A stretch of DNA of 64,000 bases from Confluentibacter lentus (GCF_002806995.1 NZ_NIHE01000008.1:62001-126000); one strand, 5' to 3'. Positions 8,342 to 16,896 are shown, counted from the stretch's first letter. Notes: generated by a model not told the origin, from the sequence alone. Numbers and translations are program-made.

Positions 8342-8884
8342 TTATATAAGTTCAATTTTAGCATTTTGATTTTTCAAAGAATCTAAATACAATTCCATTT
8401 TAAATTCCGAGGTTCTAAAAGCTGTTGTTCTATTTTTGGCTTGTTCTTGTCGTGCAATACTTCTGGCATAACGGCGCACTTTATTAACCGAGTCCAATAT
8501 AATACCTGGTACTGGAACATTATTTCCATGTTCGTCTTTGGCTACCATTGTAAAATAGGATGAATTACAATGTTTCCGTTCTCCCGTTTGAATGTTTTCA
8601 GATTCAATCCTCACACCAATAACCATAGAAGTTCTGCCCGTATAATTTACCGATGCTTTGAGAGTAACCAATTCGCCGACTTCAATGGGGTTTAAAAAAT
8701 CGACTTTATTAACAGATGCGGTAACGCAATAGTTTCTGGAATGTCTGGACGCACAAGCAAAGGCAATTTGATCCATCAAACTTAAAATATAGCCACCATG
8801 AATTTTTCCACTAAAATTGGAATGTGATGGCAGCATCAATTGGGTCATGGTTACTTGAGATTCTTCCGTGGTTTTAAACATCAT
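8342..8884 (-). CDS. acyl-CoA thioesterase (hotdog fold)
   Basis: A 180-residue cytosolic hotdog enzyme hydrolysing acyl-CoA to free acid and CoA. GKIHGGYILSLMDQIAFACA (residues 27-46) holds the HGG and Asp of the YciA/BACH-type active site, followed by the strands SVNKVDFLNPIEVGELVTL and RTSMVIGVRIESEN. The C-terminal 50 residues are a charged helical extension. It is the last gene of a three-gene minus-strand operon (rmuC, a small membrane protein, this one) with gaps of about 10 bases. Chain-length preference cannot be read from sequence. Confidence 0.88.
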   Translation of the reverse strand: MMFKTTEESQVTMTQLMLPSHSNFSGKIHGGYILSLMDQIAFACASRHSRNYCVTASVNKVDFLNPIEVGELVTLKASVNYTGRTSMVIGVRIESENIQTGERKHCNSSYFTMVAKDEHGNNVPVPGIILDSVNKVRRYARSIARQEQAKNRTTAFRTSEFKMELYLDSLKNQNAKIELI

Positions 8885-8893
8885 ATTATGTGT

Positions 8894-9241
8894 TTATTTT
8901 TGTAGTTCGACTTTTGTGACAAAATATTTGGTGTCTCCCAACCAAAATAATAATTTGTAGCGTTCAAAATAATGGAGTTTCACCATTTTGCCTTGAAAAT
9001 TATTCAAATCTTCAATCACTTGCTTTTCTTTGTCCTGTACCGAAAATACGAATCGTTGGGATTCAGAAACGCCTTGGCTTATTTCGCCTTCCCAAGTTTT
9101 GAACATGACGCCTTTATGACTGAATTTAATCAATTCGCCCGCTCTTACTCCTGTACTGTAGCTTGCAAAATAAAGAAAACAGAGATGTATTATGAATATA
9201 ATACCAATACCAATTCCAATTTTTATTAGAACTCTTTTCAT
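8894..9241 (-). CDS. small single-pass membrane protein, function unknown
   Basis: A 115-residue protein with one N-terminal transmembrane helix (about 7-27), then a small beta-rich domain. GVRAGELIKFSHKGVMFKTW and MVKLHYFERYKLLFWLGDTK read like an OB/SH3-type fold. I recall relatives in many Bacteroidota genomes, sometimes mislabelled as 6-phosphogluconate dehydrogenase; there is no nucleotide-binding or dehydrogenase motif here. It sits between rmuC and the thioesterase with 10-base gaps, so it is co-transcribed with them. Confidence 0.65.
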   Translation of the reverse strand: MKRVLIKIGIGIGIIFIIHLCFLYFASYSTGVRAGELIKFSHKGVMFKTWEGEISQGVSESQRFVFSVQDKEKQVIEDLNNFQGKMVKLHYFERYKLLFWLGDTKYFVTKVELQK

Positions 9242-9251
9242 GTGTTATTTT

Positions 9252-10568
9252 TTAGTGGTCTTCAGCACGTTTTAGTATCGCCTCGGGTAGTGCTTTTTTA
9301 GCCTTAGCGCCCATTTTTTTAAGTCTTTCAACACTAGAAATCAAGTTTCCTTTACCATCAACAAGTTTGCTCATAGCAGCGGAGTAATCACTTTTTGCAG
9401 CGTCAATTTTTTTGCCAACACCGGTTAAATCAATAACCAATCCTTCAAATTTATCATATAAAGCACCTGCTTGTCGGGCAATTTCAATGGCGTTTTGTTG
9501 TTGCTTTTCGTTATTCCACATACTGTCAATAGTGCGCAACGTTGCCAAAAGGGTAGAAGGCGTTACAATAACAATGTTTTTCTCAAAAGCTTTGTTATAA
9601 ATGCTATTGTCTTCATTCACAACAACGGCGAATGCGGGTTCAATAGGAATGAACATCAACACAAAATCCGGGGATTCTATATCGTATAAATCCTGATAAT
9701 TTTTTTCTGAAAGTTGGTCTATATGCCTTTTAATGGAATTCACGTGTGCTTTTAAAAGCATAGCTTTATCCTCATCTTCTGCATTTACAAATCGCTCATA
9801 ATCCGTTAATGACACTTTAGAATCTATAATCATTTTTTTACCATCGGGAAGGTGTAAAACCACATCGGGCATCACTCTAAAACCATCTTCGCGCACAAAA
9901 CTTTGTTGTACAAAATACTCACGGTCTTTTTCTAGTCCCGATTTTTCTAAAACACGTTCTAAAACCAGCTCGCCCCAATTTCCTTGCATTTTACTATCAC
10001 CTTTTAAGGCTCTTGTTAAATTGGTGGCTTCTTTGGTCATCAATAGATTTAGGTCTTTTAAACCAATCAATTGTTCTTTTAAAGCCGAATGCATACTGAT
10101 GCTTTCTTTTTGTGTTAAATCGACTTTATCTTCAAAAATCTTAATTTTTTCTTGTAACGGATTTAAAATGTTTTTGATGTTTTCTTTATTCTGAAGCGTA
10201 AATTTTTCTGATTTTTCTTCTAAAATTTTATTGGCTAATAACTCAAAATCTTTGCGTAGTTCCTCTTGGCGCTTTTCTAATTCTTCATCACGCTTTAAAT
10301 TAAGCTGATAGAGATTTTCGTATTCCGTATTCCGTCTTGTTAATTCTGCATTTAAAAACTCTTTCTCTTTTCTAATATCATCACGCTCAACTTCAATTTT
10401 GCTAAGGGTTTGCTTAAGATCGTTAATGGTTAAACCCATTTGATTCTGACGTTCTTCCAAAGTGCTTTGTTCGCTTTTGCTTTTAAGTTTGGTAATGGTC
10501 ATGCCAATGTAAGTACCAATGCCTCCAGAAATTAGAATGGCGAGAATTAGAATGATGTTGTCGTTCAT
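9252..10568 (-). CDS. rmuC: DNA recombination protein RmuC
   Basis: A 438-residue protein. An N-terminal transmembrane helix (about 5-22) precedes a long coiled coil (about 30-180). The RmuC nuclease-like core follows, with KGDSKMQGNWGELVLERVLE, then PDVVLHLPDGKKMIIDSKVS (the D...D.K pattern of the PD-(D/E)xK fold) and VLMFIPIEPAFAVV. In E. coli RmuC limits recombination between short inverted repeats. First gene of the rmuC operon; length and domain order are normal for the family. Confidence 0.95.
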   Translation of the reverse strand: MNDNIILILAILISGGIGTYIGMTITKLKSKSEQSTLEERQNQMGLTINDLKQTLSKIEVERDDIRKEKEFLNAELTRRNTEYENLYQLNLKRDEELEKRQEELRKDFELLANKILEEKSEKFTLQNKENIKNILNPLQEKIKIFEDKVDLTQKESISMHSALKEQLIGLKDLNLLMTKEATNLTRALKGDSKMQGNWGELVLERVLEKSGLEKDREYFVQQSFVREDGFRVMPDVVLHLPDGKKMIIDSKVSLTDYERFVNAEDEDKAMLLKAHVNSIKRHIDQLSEKNYQDLYDIESPDFVLMFIPIEPAFAVVVNEDNSIYNKAFEKNIVIVTPSTLLATLRTIDSMWNNEKQQQNAIEIARQAGALYDKFEGLVIDLTGVGKKIDAAKSDYSAAMSKLVDGKGNLISSVERLKKMGAKAKKALPEAILKRAEDH

Positions 10569-10602
10569 TTAAATAAAGAGTTTATTCAAAGATATATTTT
10601 TT

Positions 10603-10676
10603 AGACCGAAGAAGGAAGACCGAAGACCGAAGTTTTTAACGTAAATTGAAAACTGAAAACTGCTACTGAAAACTGA
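10603..10676. repeat. degenerate short-period repeats between rmuC and the ABC transporter operon
   Basis: AGACCGAAGAAGGAAGACCG and AGACCGAAG recur back to back, followed by repeated ACTGAAAACTG units. Similar patches occur at 11472, 24764, 25364, 45084 and 61951. No coding sequence. Confidence 0.6.
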
Positions 10677-11471
10677 TTACTTCTTCACCCTAAAACTCCC
10701 CGTTTTTTCATCAAAAGCAATTAAATCCTCAGGAAATAAAGAATCAAAAACGCCTTTAGTTATTAAATTACAAGGCATATCTGACACCACATGATTGGGC
10801 GTCATAACAATCAACCTATCACACAATTGAATGGCTAAATCTATTTCATGTGACGAAAACAAAATGGTTTTATTGGTTTCCTTCGCTAATTTTTGCAGTA
10901 ATTTTAAGGTGGATACTTTGTGATAAATGTCTAAATGTGTGGTTGGTTCATCTAAAATAATCAAATCCGTATCTTGAGCCAAGGCACGTGCAATCATGAC
11001 TTTTTGTAATTGTCCATCACTGATTTCAAAACATCTTTTATGTTTCAAGTCCCATACATTGGTTTGGGTTAAGGCCGTATTTATAATAGAAATATCATTT
11101 TCGGATAGATTACCGACCCAATTGGTATAAGGCTGTCTGCCCAAAGCAACAATTTCAAAAACCGACAAATTTTTTGACATGAGTTGCTCGGTTAATACCA
11201 GACTTAATACTTTAGCTAAATCCAGTGCCGTATAGTGTTTGATGTTTTTGTCATTAATAAGAATATCACCACTCAAACCATTTTGAACGTTGGTTAAGGT
11301 TCTTAAAAGCGTCGATTTCCCCACACCATTCACACCAACCAAACCAACCAATTCTCCTTTACATAATTCAATATTAATATGGGAAGCTATAACGGTACGC
11401 TCTTTTTTAGAAGCATAACCAATCGCTAAATCTTTGGTTTTTAAAATGATATGTTGGTTGTCCTTTTCCAC
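10677..11471 (-). CDS. ABC transporter ATP-binding protein, cobalamin/siderophore type (BtuD/FecE-like)
   Basis: A 264-residue ATPase. Walker A is GVNGVGKS (46-53) and Walker B LIILDEPTTHLD ends at 181. The signature is ISDGQLQKV at 150-158, where SDGQ replaces the usual SGGQ. The switch His is in LFSSHEID. The FepC/BtuD family energises import of corrinoids or ferric chelates. It is third in a minus-strand operon after the permease and binding lipoprotein, 44 bases after the permease. The divergent B12 riboswitch and BtuB-like receptor next door argue that the substrate is vitamin B12 rather than iron. Confidence 0.88.
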   Translation of the reverse strand: MEKDNQHIILKTKDLAIGYASKKERTVIASHINIELCKGELVGLVGVNGVGKSTLLRTLTNVQNGLSGDILINDKNIKHYTALDLAKVLSLVLTEQLMSKNLSVFEIVALGRQPYTNWVGNLSENDISIINTALTQTNVWDLKHKRCFEISDGQLQKVMIARALAQDTDLIILDEPTTHLDIYHKVSTLKLLQKLAKETNKTILFSSHEIDLAIQLCDRLIVMTPNHVVSDMPCNLITKGVFDSLFPEDLIAFDEKTGSFRVKK

Positions 11472-11515
11472 TAGTTTCTTGTCTATCGTCTTAAATCTTA
11501 TATCTAAAATCTACT
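11472..11515. repeat. degenerate short-period repeat patch
   Basis: On the minus strand this spacer reads AGATTTTAGATATAAGATTT then AAGACGATAGACAAGAAAC. That closely matches the spacer at 61951-62000 (TCTAAGACAATAGACGAAAG), so the two belong to one family. Being between two genes of one operon, it would be transcribed. Confidence 0.5.
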
Positions 11516-12547
11516 TTAAAACACCATTTTCCGTTTCCTAACCAATAACCAAATCACAACCGGTGCACCTACTAATGATGTAATGGCATTAATCGGCAGG
11601 GTATAATCGCTATTGGGCACTTGGGCTATACTATCACAGATAAGCATCACAATCGCCCCAAATAAAAATACAGCAGGTAATAATATTTTATGGTTTGAGG
11701 TATTGAAAACTTGTCTTGTTAAATGCGGAATGGCTAATCCTATAAACGCAATTGGGCCAGCAAAGGCCGTAATAGTTCCTGCTAATAAACTGGTCGCCAT
11801 GATGATGGCAAACCGACTTCTTTTAATGTTCAAACCTAAACTTTTGGCATAATTTTCACCTAAAAGCATGGTGTTTAATGATTTTACGGAAGCTAAACTG
11901 ATTATGAGTCCGAGACAGTAAATGATGAAAAAGATGCCTAATTCATCCCAAGATAAATTTCCTAAGCTACCAAAACCCCAAAAGATATATTGTTGCAATT
12001 GTTGAGCAGACCCAAAATAGGAAAGCACGCTTACAATGGCGGAAGTGATGCTTGCAAACATGAGTCCGATGATGAGTATCGCCATGGTATCGCGCACTTT
12101 TAACGACACCATTAAAACAGCCAGCAAGACTAAAAAACTACCTAAACTAGCGGCAATAACAATGCTCCATTTTGAGATTAAAAATAGAGCAAAAACACCG
12201 CCAAAAATAGATGAACCTAAAATAACCAACGCCACACCCAAACTCGCCCCAGAACTGATTCCTAAAACAAAAGGGCCAGCTAACGGATTTCTAAATAGGG
12301 TTTGCATCAATAATCCTGAAATGCCCAAACCGGAGCCGACTAATATAGCAGTCATCGCTTTTGGCAATCTATAATTCTGAATGATGTGTTGCCAAGTTTC
12401 TTGTTGGGTTGAGTTTCCCAAAAGACTATTGAAGACTTCATTAAGTGGGATATAAACAGACCCCAAACTGATGTTTGCTAAAAAACAAAATACAAGTAAG
12501 ATGGACAATGCCAAAAAGGACAGTTTATATGTATTGGAATTCGGCAA
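11516..12547 (-). CDS. ABC transporter permease, FecCD/BtuC family
   Basis: A 343-residue permease with about ten hydrophobic helices. Family landmarks are RLPKAMTAILVGSGLGISGL near 47, GPFVLGISSGASLGVAL near 91, and GPIAFIGLAIPHLTRQ before the helix facing the ATPase, where the coupling loop lies. It forms the inner-membrane channel for the BtuF-like receptor and the BtuD-like ATPase. The start abuts the stop of the binding-protein gene. B12 is the likely substrate from context only; sequence alone does not separate corrinoid from siderophore permeases. Confidence 0.9.
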   Translation of the reverse strand: MPNSNTYKLSFLALSILLVFCFLANISLGSVYIPLNEVFNSLLGNSTQQETWQHIIQNYRLPKAMTAILVGSGLGISGLLMQTLFRNPLAGPFVLGISSGASLGVALVILGSSIFGGVFALFLISKWSIVIAASLGSFLVLLAVLMVSLKVRDTMAILIIGLMFASITSAIVSVLSYFGSAQQLQQYIFWGFGSLGNLSWDELGIFFIIYCLGLIISLASVKSLNTMLLGENYAKSLGLNIKRSRFAIIMATSLLAGTITAFAGPIAFIGLAIPHLTRQVFNTSNHKILLPAVFLFGAIVMLICDSIAQVPNSDYTLPINAITSLVGAPVVIWLLVRKRKMVF

Positions 12548-13693
12548 TTAGTCTAAAGGTTTAAAAAAGTAAAGGTCATAATTTTTTAAGAGTTCTGGGT
12601 GACAAATTTTAATTAGGTCTTTTAAAACCAAATCGGGTCGGGTAGTGCCTAATTCAAAATAAAGAATTCCACCTGATTTCCCAGTCGTATTGATGGACGA
12701 ATAAATACTATTATTTTGAAACGCTTTAAACAAAGCATGATTTTTATTGCCATTTTTAAGAGCTTCTTTGTTGACGTAATTCGACGGACTAAACCAAATA
12801 TCAGCATTTTTGGCTTTTGAAAAAACCGTTTCAAAATTAAGTGATAAACTACCGGTTCCTTCGGAGTCACTCCATAAATAATTAATATTGGCATCCTTAA
12901 AAAGTTGTGCTTCGGTGCTTGTGCCATTTGGTAAAAACCAAACATCGTTATGCATGGCGCCACTTAGAATAGTTGGTTGGTTTTTTGTGTTTTTCGCCAA
13001 TTTTTTAGCTTCTAAATAATTGTTTTCAATCGTATTGAAAATAGAATCAGCTTCTTTTTCTTTATTGAACAATACACCAAAAAACTTAATCCATTCTGCT
13101 TTTGCAAGAGGTGATTCTTCTACCCAATCCCCATTAAAAATAACAGGAATCCCCGATTTTTTTATCGTTTCAAACGTCCGACTTTTGCCATCAACACCAA
13201 AACCAATCACCACATCTGGTTTTAATTCCAATAATACTTCGGTGTTAATGCCTTCGTTTTTTCCCAATTCCCGGATCAATCCGTTTTCGATTCTATGTCT
13301 GGTTTTTTCCGAAGAAATATAATCGATGCCTGGAAATCCAACCAAAGTTTGTTCAACGTTTAAAAGTTCTAAAGCAGGGATGTGCGTGGTGGAGGTGACG
13401 ACTATTTTTTGAATGGGTTTTATAATAATGCCATCATAAGCATCTGTTGAAAAAGTCGTTTTTGCAGCGTTTTCTTTATTGATGAGGATATATTTAAAAA
13501 CGCTTTCCGCTTTAGGCCAAGGATTTTTTATTTCTAAAATTTTATAAGTTCCATAATCTTCAACCGAAAAACCTTTGGCATATTTTAATGGTAATAATTT
13601 CCCATTTATGCCTTCAAGGACTTGTTTTTTTGTCTCGTTTTTACAATTAAAAACCGTTAAAATAATAATTAAAAAAAGTGATTTGTATTTCAT
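12548..13693 (-). CDS. ABC transporter substrate-binding lipoprotein (BtuF-like)
   Basis: I use the ATG at 13693 rather than one 30 codons upstream because it starts a lipoprotein signal (MKYKSLFLIIILTVFNC, lipobox Cys17). The mature part of about 365 residues is a class III periplasmic binding protein of the BtuF/FhuD fold. TSTTHIPALELL, LVGFPGIDY, LLELKPDVVIGFG (the long-helix junction) and KKSGIPVIFNGDWVEESPLA are typical, as is GRTE-like WIKFFGVLF. It would carry corrinoid from the outer-membrane receptor to the permease. The gene points away from the riboswitch and shows no riboswitch of its own. Confidence 0.87.
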   Translation of the reverse strand: MKYKSLFLIIILTVFNCKNETKKQVLEGINGKLLPLKYAKGFSVEDYGTYKILEIKNPWPKAESVFKYILINKENAAKTTFSTDAYDGIIIKPIQKIVVTSTTHIPALELLNVEQTLVGFPGIDYISSEKTRHRIENGLIRELGKNEGINTEVLLELKPDVVIGFGVDGKSRTFETIKKSGIPVIFNGDWVEESPLAKAEWIKFFGVLFNKEKEADSIFNTIENNYLEAKKLAKNTKNQPTILSGAMHNDVWFLPNGTSTEAQLFKDANINYLWSDSEGTGSLSLNFETVFSKAKNADIWFSPSNYVNKEALKNGNKNHALFKAFQNNSIYSSINTTGKSGGILYFELGTTRPDLVLKDLIKICHPELLKNYDLYFFKPLD

Positions 13694-13758
13694 TAATAGA
13701 TGACAAATGTCATTTTTAAACATTTTAAAGCTTGTTATTTTTGTTGAAAATATTAACG

Positions 13759-13866
13759 ATGAGAGACGGCTCAAATTTAACAATATATATAGTAGCTGGC
13801 GTAATAATGGCTCATTTTTTAATTGGATTTGTTTATTTGATTTATAAAATGACCAAGAAAAAGTAA
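13759..13866 (+). CDS. 35-residue single-pass membrane peptide
   Basis: An open frame from ATG 13759 to TAA 13866 encodes MRDGSNLTIYIVAGVIMAHF, then LIGFVYLIYKMTKKK. It is one transmembrane helix (about 8-30) with a Lys-rich inside end, a layout typical of real small membrane proteins rather than chance AT-rich frames. It starts 65 bases upstream of btuF on the opposite strand and ends 30 bases before the riboswitch promoter box. I think similar peptides occur in other Flavobacteriaceae, but this is from memory. No function proposed. Confidence 0.45.
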   Translation: MRDGSNLTIYIVAGVIMAHFLIGFVYLIYKMTKKK

Positions 13867-13896
13867 GCTTTCAATTATTATTTTAAAGTTAATATT

Positions 13897-13904
13897 TACA
13901 TTTG
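13897..13904 (+). promoter_or_regulatory. -7 box for the riboswitch/btuB transcript
   Basis: TACATTTG matches TAnnTTTG exactly. No clean TTG lies 19-20 bases upstream. Transcription would start near 13910, just before the first riboswitch strands. Confidence 0.6.
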
Positions 13905-13909
13905 CACCG

Positions 13910-14172
13910 AAATTTGGTTTTATTCACTTCACGTGGATGAATTAAAAGGGAATCAGGTGCGTTGATTTACGAATTTTGATTTAAGATTTACGATTATTTA
14001 AATCGTAATTCGTCAATCGTAACTCAACAATTCCTGAACTGTTCCCGCAACTGTAAGTTTTTGCTGAAATTTTTTTCAGCACCTCATTTTGAGATGTTAT
14101 TTACTTCTAAAACCACTGGCTTTATTTGCTGGGAAGGTGAAATAACATAAAACAAGTCAGGAGACCTGCCAT
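13910..14172 (+). ncRNA. cobalamin (B12) riboswitch
   Basis: The conserved core is easy to follow: AAAAGGGAATCAGGTG (13944-13959), then CCTGAACTGTTCCCGCAACT with GTAA (14033-14056), then CCACTGGC and GGGAAGGTG (14113-14139), and the B12 box AGTCAGGAGACCTGCC (14155-14170). These are the classic elements of the AdoCbl riboswitch, which lowers expression when B12 is plentiful. Between the first two core blocks is an unusually AT-rich arm of about 70 bases made of ATTTACGATT-type repeats that fold on themselves. The btuB start codon follows 83 bases later, after hairpins at about 14191-14212 and 14214-14232 that may form the expression platform. Confidence 0.95.
13961..14028. repeat. repeat-built arm inside the riboswitch (family B)
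   Basis: GTTGATTTACGAATTTTGAT on the left and ATTCGTCAATCGTAACTCAA on the right are roughly complementary, with ATTTACGATT/AATCGTAATT inside. The same word type fills the spacer at 22283-22336, so this arm looks like a captured spacer repeat. Confidence 0.55.
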
Positions 14173-14255
14173 TTTCAAAACAAATAAAGTTAAACTTTCG
14201 GGATAAAAGTTTGCGTATGATAATCCATGCGATTCTCGAGTAATTATTCATTAAA

Positions 14256-16127
14256 ATGAACAAAAAAACAAATGTTTTTGGTGTACTGTGTTTTAGTATA
14301 TCATTATGTGGCTTTGCGCAACAGCAGGTCGATTCTACAACCGTACAGCAACTTGATGAGGTTGTTGTTTCAGATTCACGGTTCCAATTAAAACGTGAAA
14401 ATTCAGGTAAAACGGTTATTAAAATTTCACAAGCTGAAATTGAAAATAACCAAGGGCGGAATATTTCAGAATTAATTAATGCCAAAAGTGGTATTGAAAT
14501 TAATGGGACACGAAGTGTTGAGGGTATTAATTTAGGATATTTTGTGAGAGGTGGTAATAATAGGCAGGTTTTGGTGCTTATTGATGGCGTTCAAGTAAAT
14601 GACCCATCCCTAGTTTCCAACGAATTCGATTTACGCTTGGTAGATTTAAATACTGTAGAATCCATCGAGATTATTAAAGGAGCGGCCAGTACCTTATATG
14701 GTAATTCGGCAGCTACGGCGGTTATTAATATCACCACCAAAAAAAGTTCAGGAAAACCAATTTCCGCTAGTTTTTTATCGGTTATAGGAACCAACCAATC
14801 CGCAGACGACCAAAACTATAATGGGGCTAGTTTTAACAACAATGTCTCCGTGAATGGAAACTTAGATAAATTTAGTTATTTAGCAAGTTTTGCAAACAGG
14901 TATGTGGATGGTTTATCTGCTGCAAAAGCTGAAAATGCTGAAAAAGATCCTTTTTCAAGATTCAATACCAATCTAAAATTAGGTTATGCTTTTAGTGATG
15001 CTTTTGAATTATCCGCTTTCACAAGTTACGATAAGTTGAGAACGGATACGGATGGTTTTCCGCCGCCAAACTATACAATCGCCGATACAGATGATGCTTA
15101 TAAAAACGAACAAAAAAGAATTGGAATTTCTCCTAAATTCACTTACAAAAACGGAAGTTTTCAGGTAAATGCGGCTTATACGGAAATAGACAGAGAAAGT
15201 ATTTCAGATTTTGTAACGAGTTATGAAGCCAAAAGTTATGTGTTGGATGCATTTAATAAATATGTGTTTGACGATACTTTTTATACCATTATTGGATATA
15301 ATTATGCCGATTATAAAACATTGTTTGATCAAGAACGGTCATATACAACCTCCGATCCTTATGTAAACGCAGTGTATGTATCGGATTTCGGATTGAATTT
15401 AAATGCTGGTGCTAGAATGAATAACCATAGTGAATACGGTTCTTATTTTGTTTATAATGTTAATCCATCTTTTACTATTGATGTAAATTCTGGTTATGTT
15501 AAGGTTTTGGGGTCGTATGCCACCTCGTTTATTGCACCTAATTTATCACAGTTATTTGGGTTTTTTGGAGCGAATCCAGATTTGGAGCCAGAAGAAAACA
15601 GAACCATTGAAGGTGGTTTGGAATTTTCAAATAGAAAAGGATTCCGTTTAAACGGATTATATTTTAACCGAAAAGAAGACAATACCATTATTTATACAAC
15701 CGGTTACCAAAATGCCACCGAAAGTGCTACGGTTCATGGTGTGGAAGTTGAAGCGGCAATTAACTTAATTAAAGATTTAACAATTGCGACAAATTATACC
15801 TATACAGAATTGCAGGAAGGCTTACGTTTGCGTTTGCCAAAACATAAAGTGAATGCTAATGTTGGTTATAATTTTTCTGAAAGTACGTATGCATCATTAA
15901 CCTACCAATTTGTTGGGGAGAGAACGGATACCGATTTTTCAACCTACCAAAACGTGGAATTAAAATCATTTTCTTTAATTGATTTATACTTCAGTCAGAA
16001 ATTAATAGAAAATAAATTAAAACTTTTTGCTACTGTAAACAATCTTTTTAATGAAGATTATTTAGAAATCATTGGATATACAACCAGAGGCAGAAATGTG
16101 AGCTTGGGATTGAATTTGAATTTTTAG
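14256..16127 (+). CDS. btuB: TonB-dependent vitamin B12 receptor (BtuB-like)
   Basis: A 623-residue outer-membrane receptor. Signal peptide at 1-21 (cleavage near GFAQQQ), TonB box LDEVVVSDSR at 33-42, plug domain at about 45-155 (VLVLIDGVQVNDPSL, IEIIKGAASTLYGNSAATAV), then a 22-strand barrel ending in SLGLNLNF with the terminal aromatic residue. It imports corrinoids using TonB energy. At about 620 residues it has the size of BtuB rather than the longer siderophore or SusC receptors. The cobalamin riboswitch directly upstream and the adjacent ABC importer fix the substrate with good confidence. It lacks the N-terminal carboxypeptidase-like domain of SusC. Confidence 0.93.
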   Translation: MNKKTNVFGVLCFSISLCGFAQQQVDSTTVQQLDEVVVSDSRFQLKRENSGKTVIKISQAEIENNQGRNISELINAKSGIEINGTRSVEGINLGYFVRGGNNRQVLVLIDGVQVNDPSLVSNEFDLRLVDLNTVESIEIIKGAASTLYGNSAATAVINITTKKSSGKPISASFLSVIGTNQSADDQNYNGASFNNNVSVNGNLDKFSYLASFANRYVDGLSAAKAENAEKDPFSRFNTNLKLGYAFSDAFELSAFTSYDKLRTDTDGFPPPNYTIADTDDAYKNEQKRIGISPKFTYKNGSFQVNAAYTEIDRESISDFVTSYEAKSYVLDAFNKYVFDDTFYTIIGYNYADYKTLFDQERSYTTSDPYVNAVYVSDFGLNLNAGARMNNHSEYGSYFVYNVNPSFTIDVNSGYVKVLGSYATSFIAPNLSQLFGFFGANPDLEPEENRTIEGGLEFSNRKGFRLNGLYFNRKEDNTIIYTTGYQNATESATVHGVEVEAAINLIKDLTIATNYTYTELQEGLRLRLPKHKVNANVGYNFSESTYASLTYQFVGERTDTDFSTYQNVELKSFSLIDLYFSQKLIENKLKLFATVNNLFNEDYLEIIGYTTRGRNVSLGLNLNF

Positions 16128-16146
16128 AAAAAAATATAAATTAAAT

Positions 16147-16181
16147 AAAAAGTCGTTCAATTAATTTCGGACGACTTTTTT
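16147..16181. terminator. bidirectional terminator between btuB and the DUF71 gene
   Basis: AAAAAGTCGT (16147-16156) pairs with ACGACTTTTT (16171-16180) across a 14-base loop, with A- and T-runs on the two sides, between convergent genes. Confidence 0.85.
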
Positions 16182-16896
16182 ATGGAATTAAATCACAATA
16201 CCAAACCCCATATTTTTCATTTTTACAAATAGAATCGTCTTCTGTATTTGGATTTTCATATTCACGATATACTTTTTCGCCTATGGTAAACGGAATGGGT
16301 TTTTTGAAAATAGGACCATCAAAACAAAAGGTATGAAATTCACCATTTTCGCCGCAAGGATCAACATCTTCGGGTAAATTATTAATAAAGTTCTTGTCTA
16401 TAACGGTTCCAACAAAGTCTTCATTAAAATATTTTGAATTCGCACAAACAATAATGGTTTTAAAACCTAGGTCTAAAAATTCATTAATAAGTTCTTTAGT
16501 ATCCCGTTTCCAAATAGGAAATACCGCTTTTAAATTCTGCTTAGCTAATTGTTTTTCTCTATAAGTTCTCAAATCCTCTAAAAAAATATCACCAAACGCA
16601 CTATGTGTATAACCTTCGTTTTTTAGTCTTGATATATTTTCCAGTATTTTTTGTTCGTAAACTTCCATGCTGGGCATTTCGGGTAATTCTATTACACTGG
16701 ATTTAATATTAAGTGCGTTGGTTTGGGCTATTAAAAGTTCCTTTCTAAGCCCATGCATAGATACGCGGTTGTAATGTGTATTTACAGTTGTAATTAATTC
16801 GTCAACCGCATAACGATTATCTTTTAGTAATTGATAAAGCGCTAGCGCAGAGTCTTTTCCGGAACTCCAATTGAAATAGGTTTTAATTTTTTTCAA
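16180..16896 (-). CDS. DUF71/COG2102 ATP pyrophosphatase, predicted B12-salvage type
   Basis: A 238-residue PP-loop enzyme. FNWSSGKDSALALYQLL carries the ATP-binding SGKDS motif at 12-16, and the family hallmark region is SAFGDIFLEDLRTYRE near 98. Archaeal and eukaryotic members (Dph6) make the diphthamide amide bond, but bacteria have no diphthamide. A published comparative-genomics study of DUF71 proposed a bacterial subgroup in B12 salvage, based on clustering with B12 transport genes and riboswitches. This gene converges on btuB, which fits that subgroup. It overlaps the S41 peptidase gene upstream by 14 bases, so the two share a transcript. Confidence 0.82.
   Translation of the reverse strand: MKKIKTYFNWSSGKDSALALYQLLKDNRYAVDELITTVNTHYNRVSMHGLRKELLIAQTNALNIKSSVIELPEMPSMEVYEQKILENISRLKNEGYTHSAFGDIFLEDLRTYREKQLAKQNLKAVFPIWKRDTKELINEFLDLGFKTIIVCANSKYFNEDFVGTVIDKNFINNLPEDVDPCGENGEFHTFCFDGPIFKKPIPFTIGEKVYREYENPNTEDDSICKNEKYGVWYCDLIP

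Noticed and set aside
10677-13693. Iron-siderophore transporter for the ABC operon
   Set aside because: The protein family cannot distinguish the two, but a cobalamin riboswitch and a BtuB-size receptor next to it make B12 more likely.
13694-13783. Upstream start for the BtuF-like gene
   Set aside because: It would place 30 residues ahead of a textbook lipoprotein signal, which must be at the N-terminus.
16180-16896. Diphthamide synthase (Dph6) function for the DUF71 gene
   Set aside because: Diphthamide is made on archaeal and eukaryotic elongation factor 2, absent in bacteria. The B12 neighbourhood fits the salvage subgroup better.
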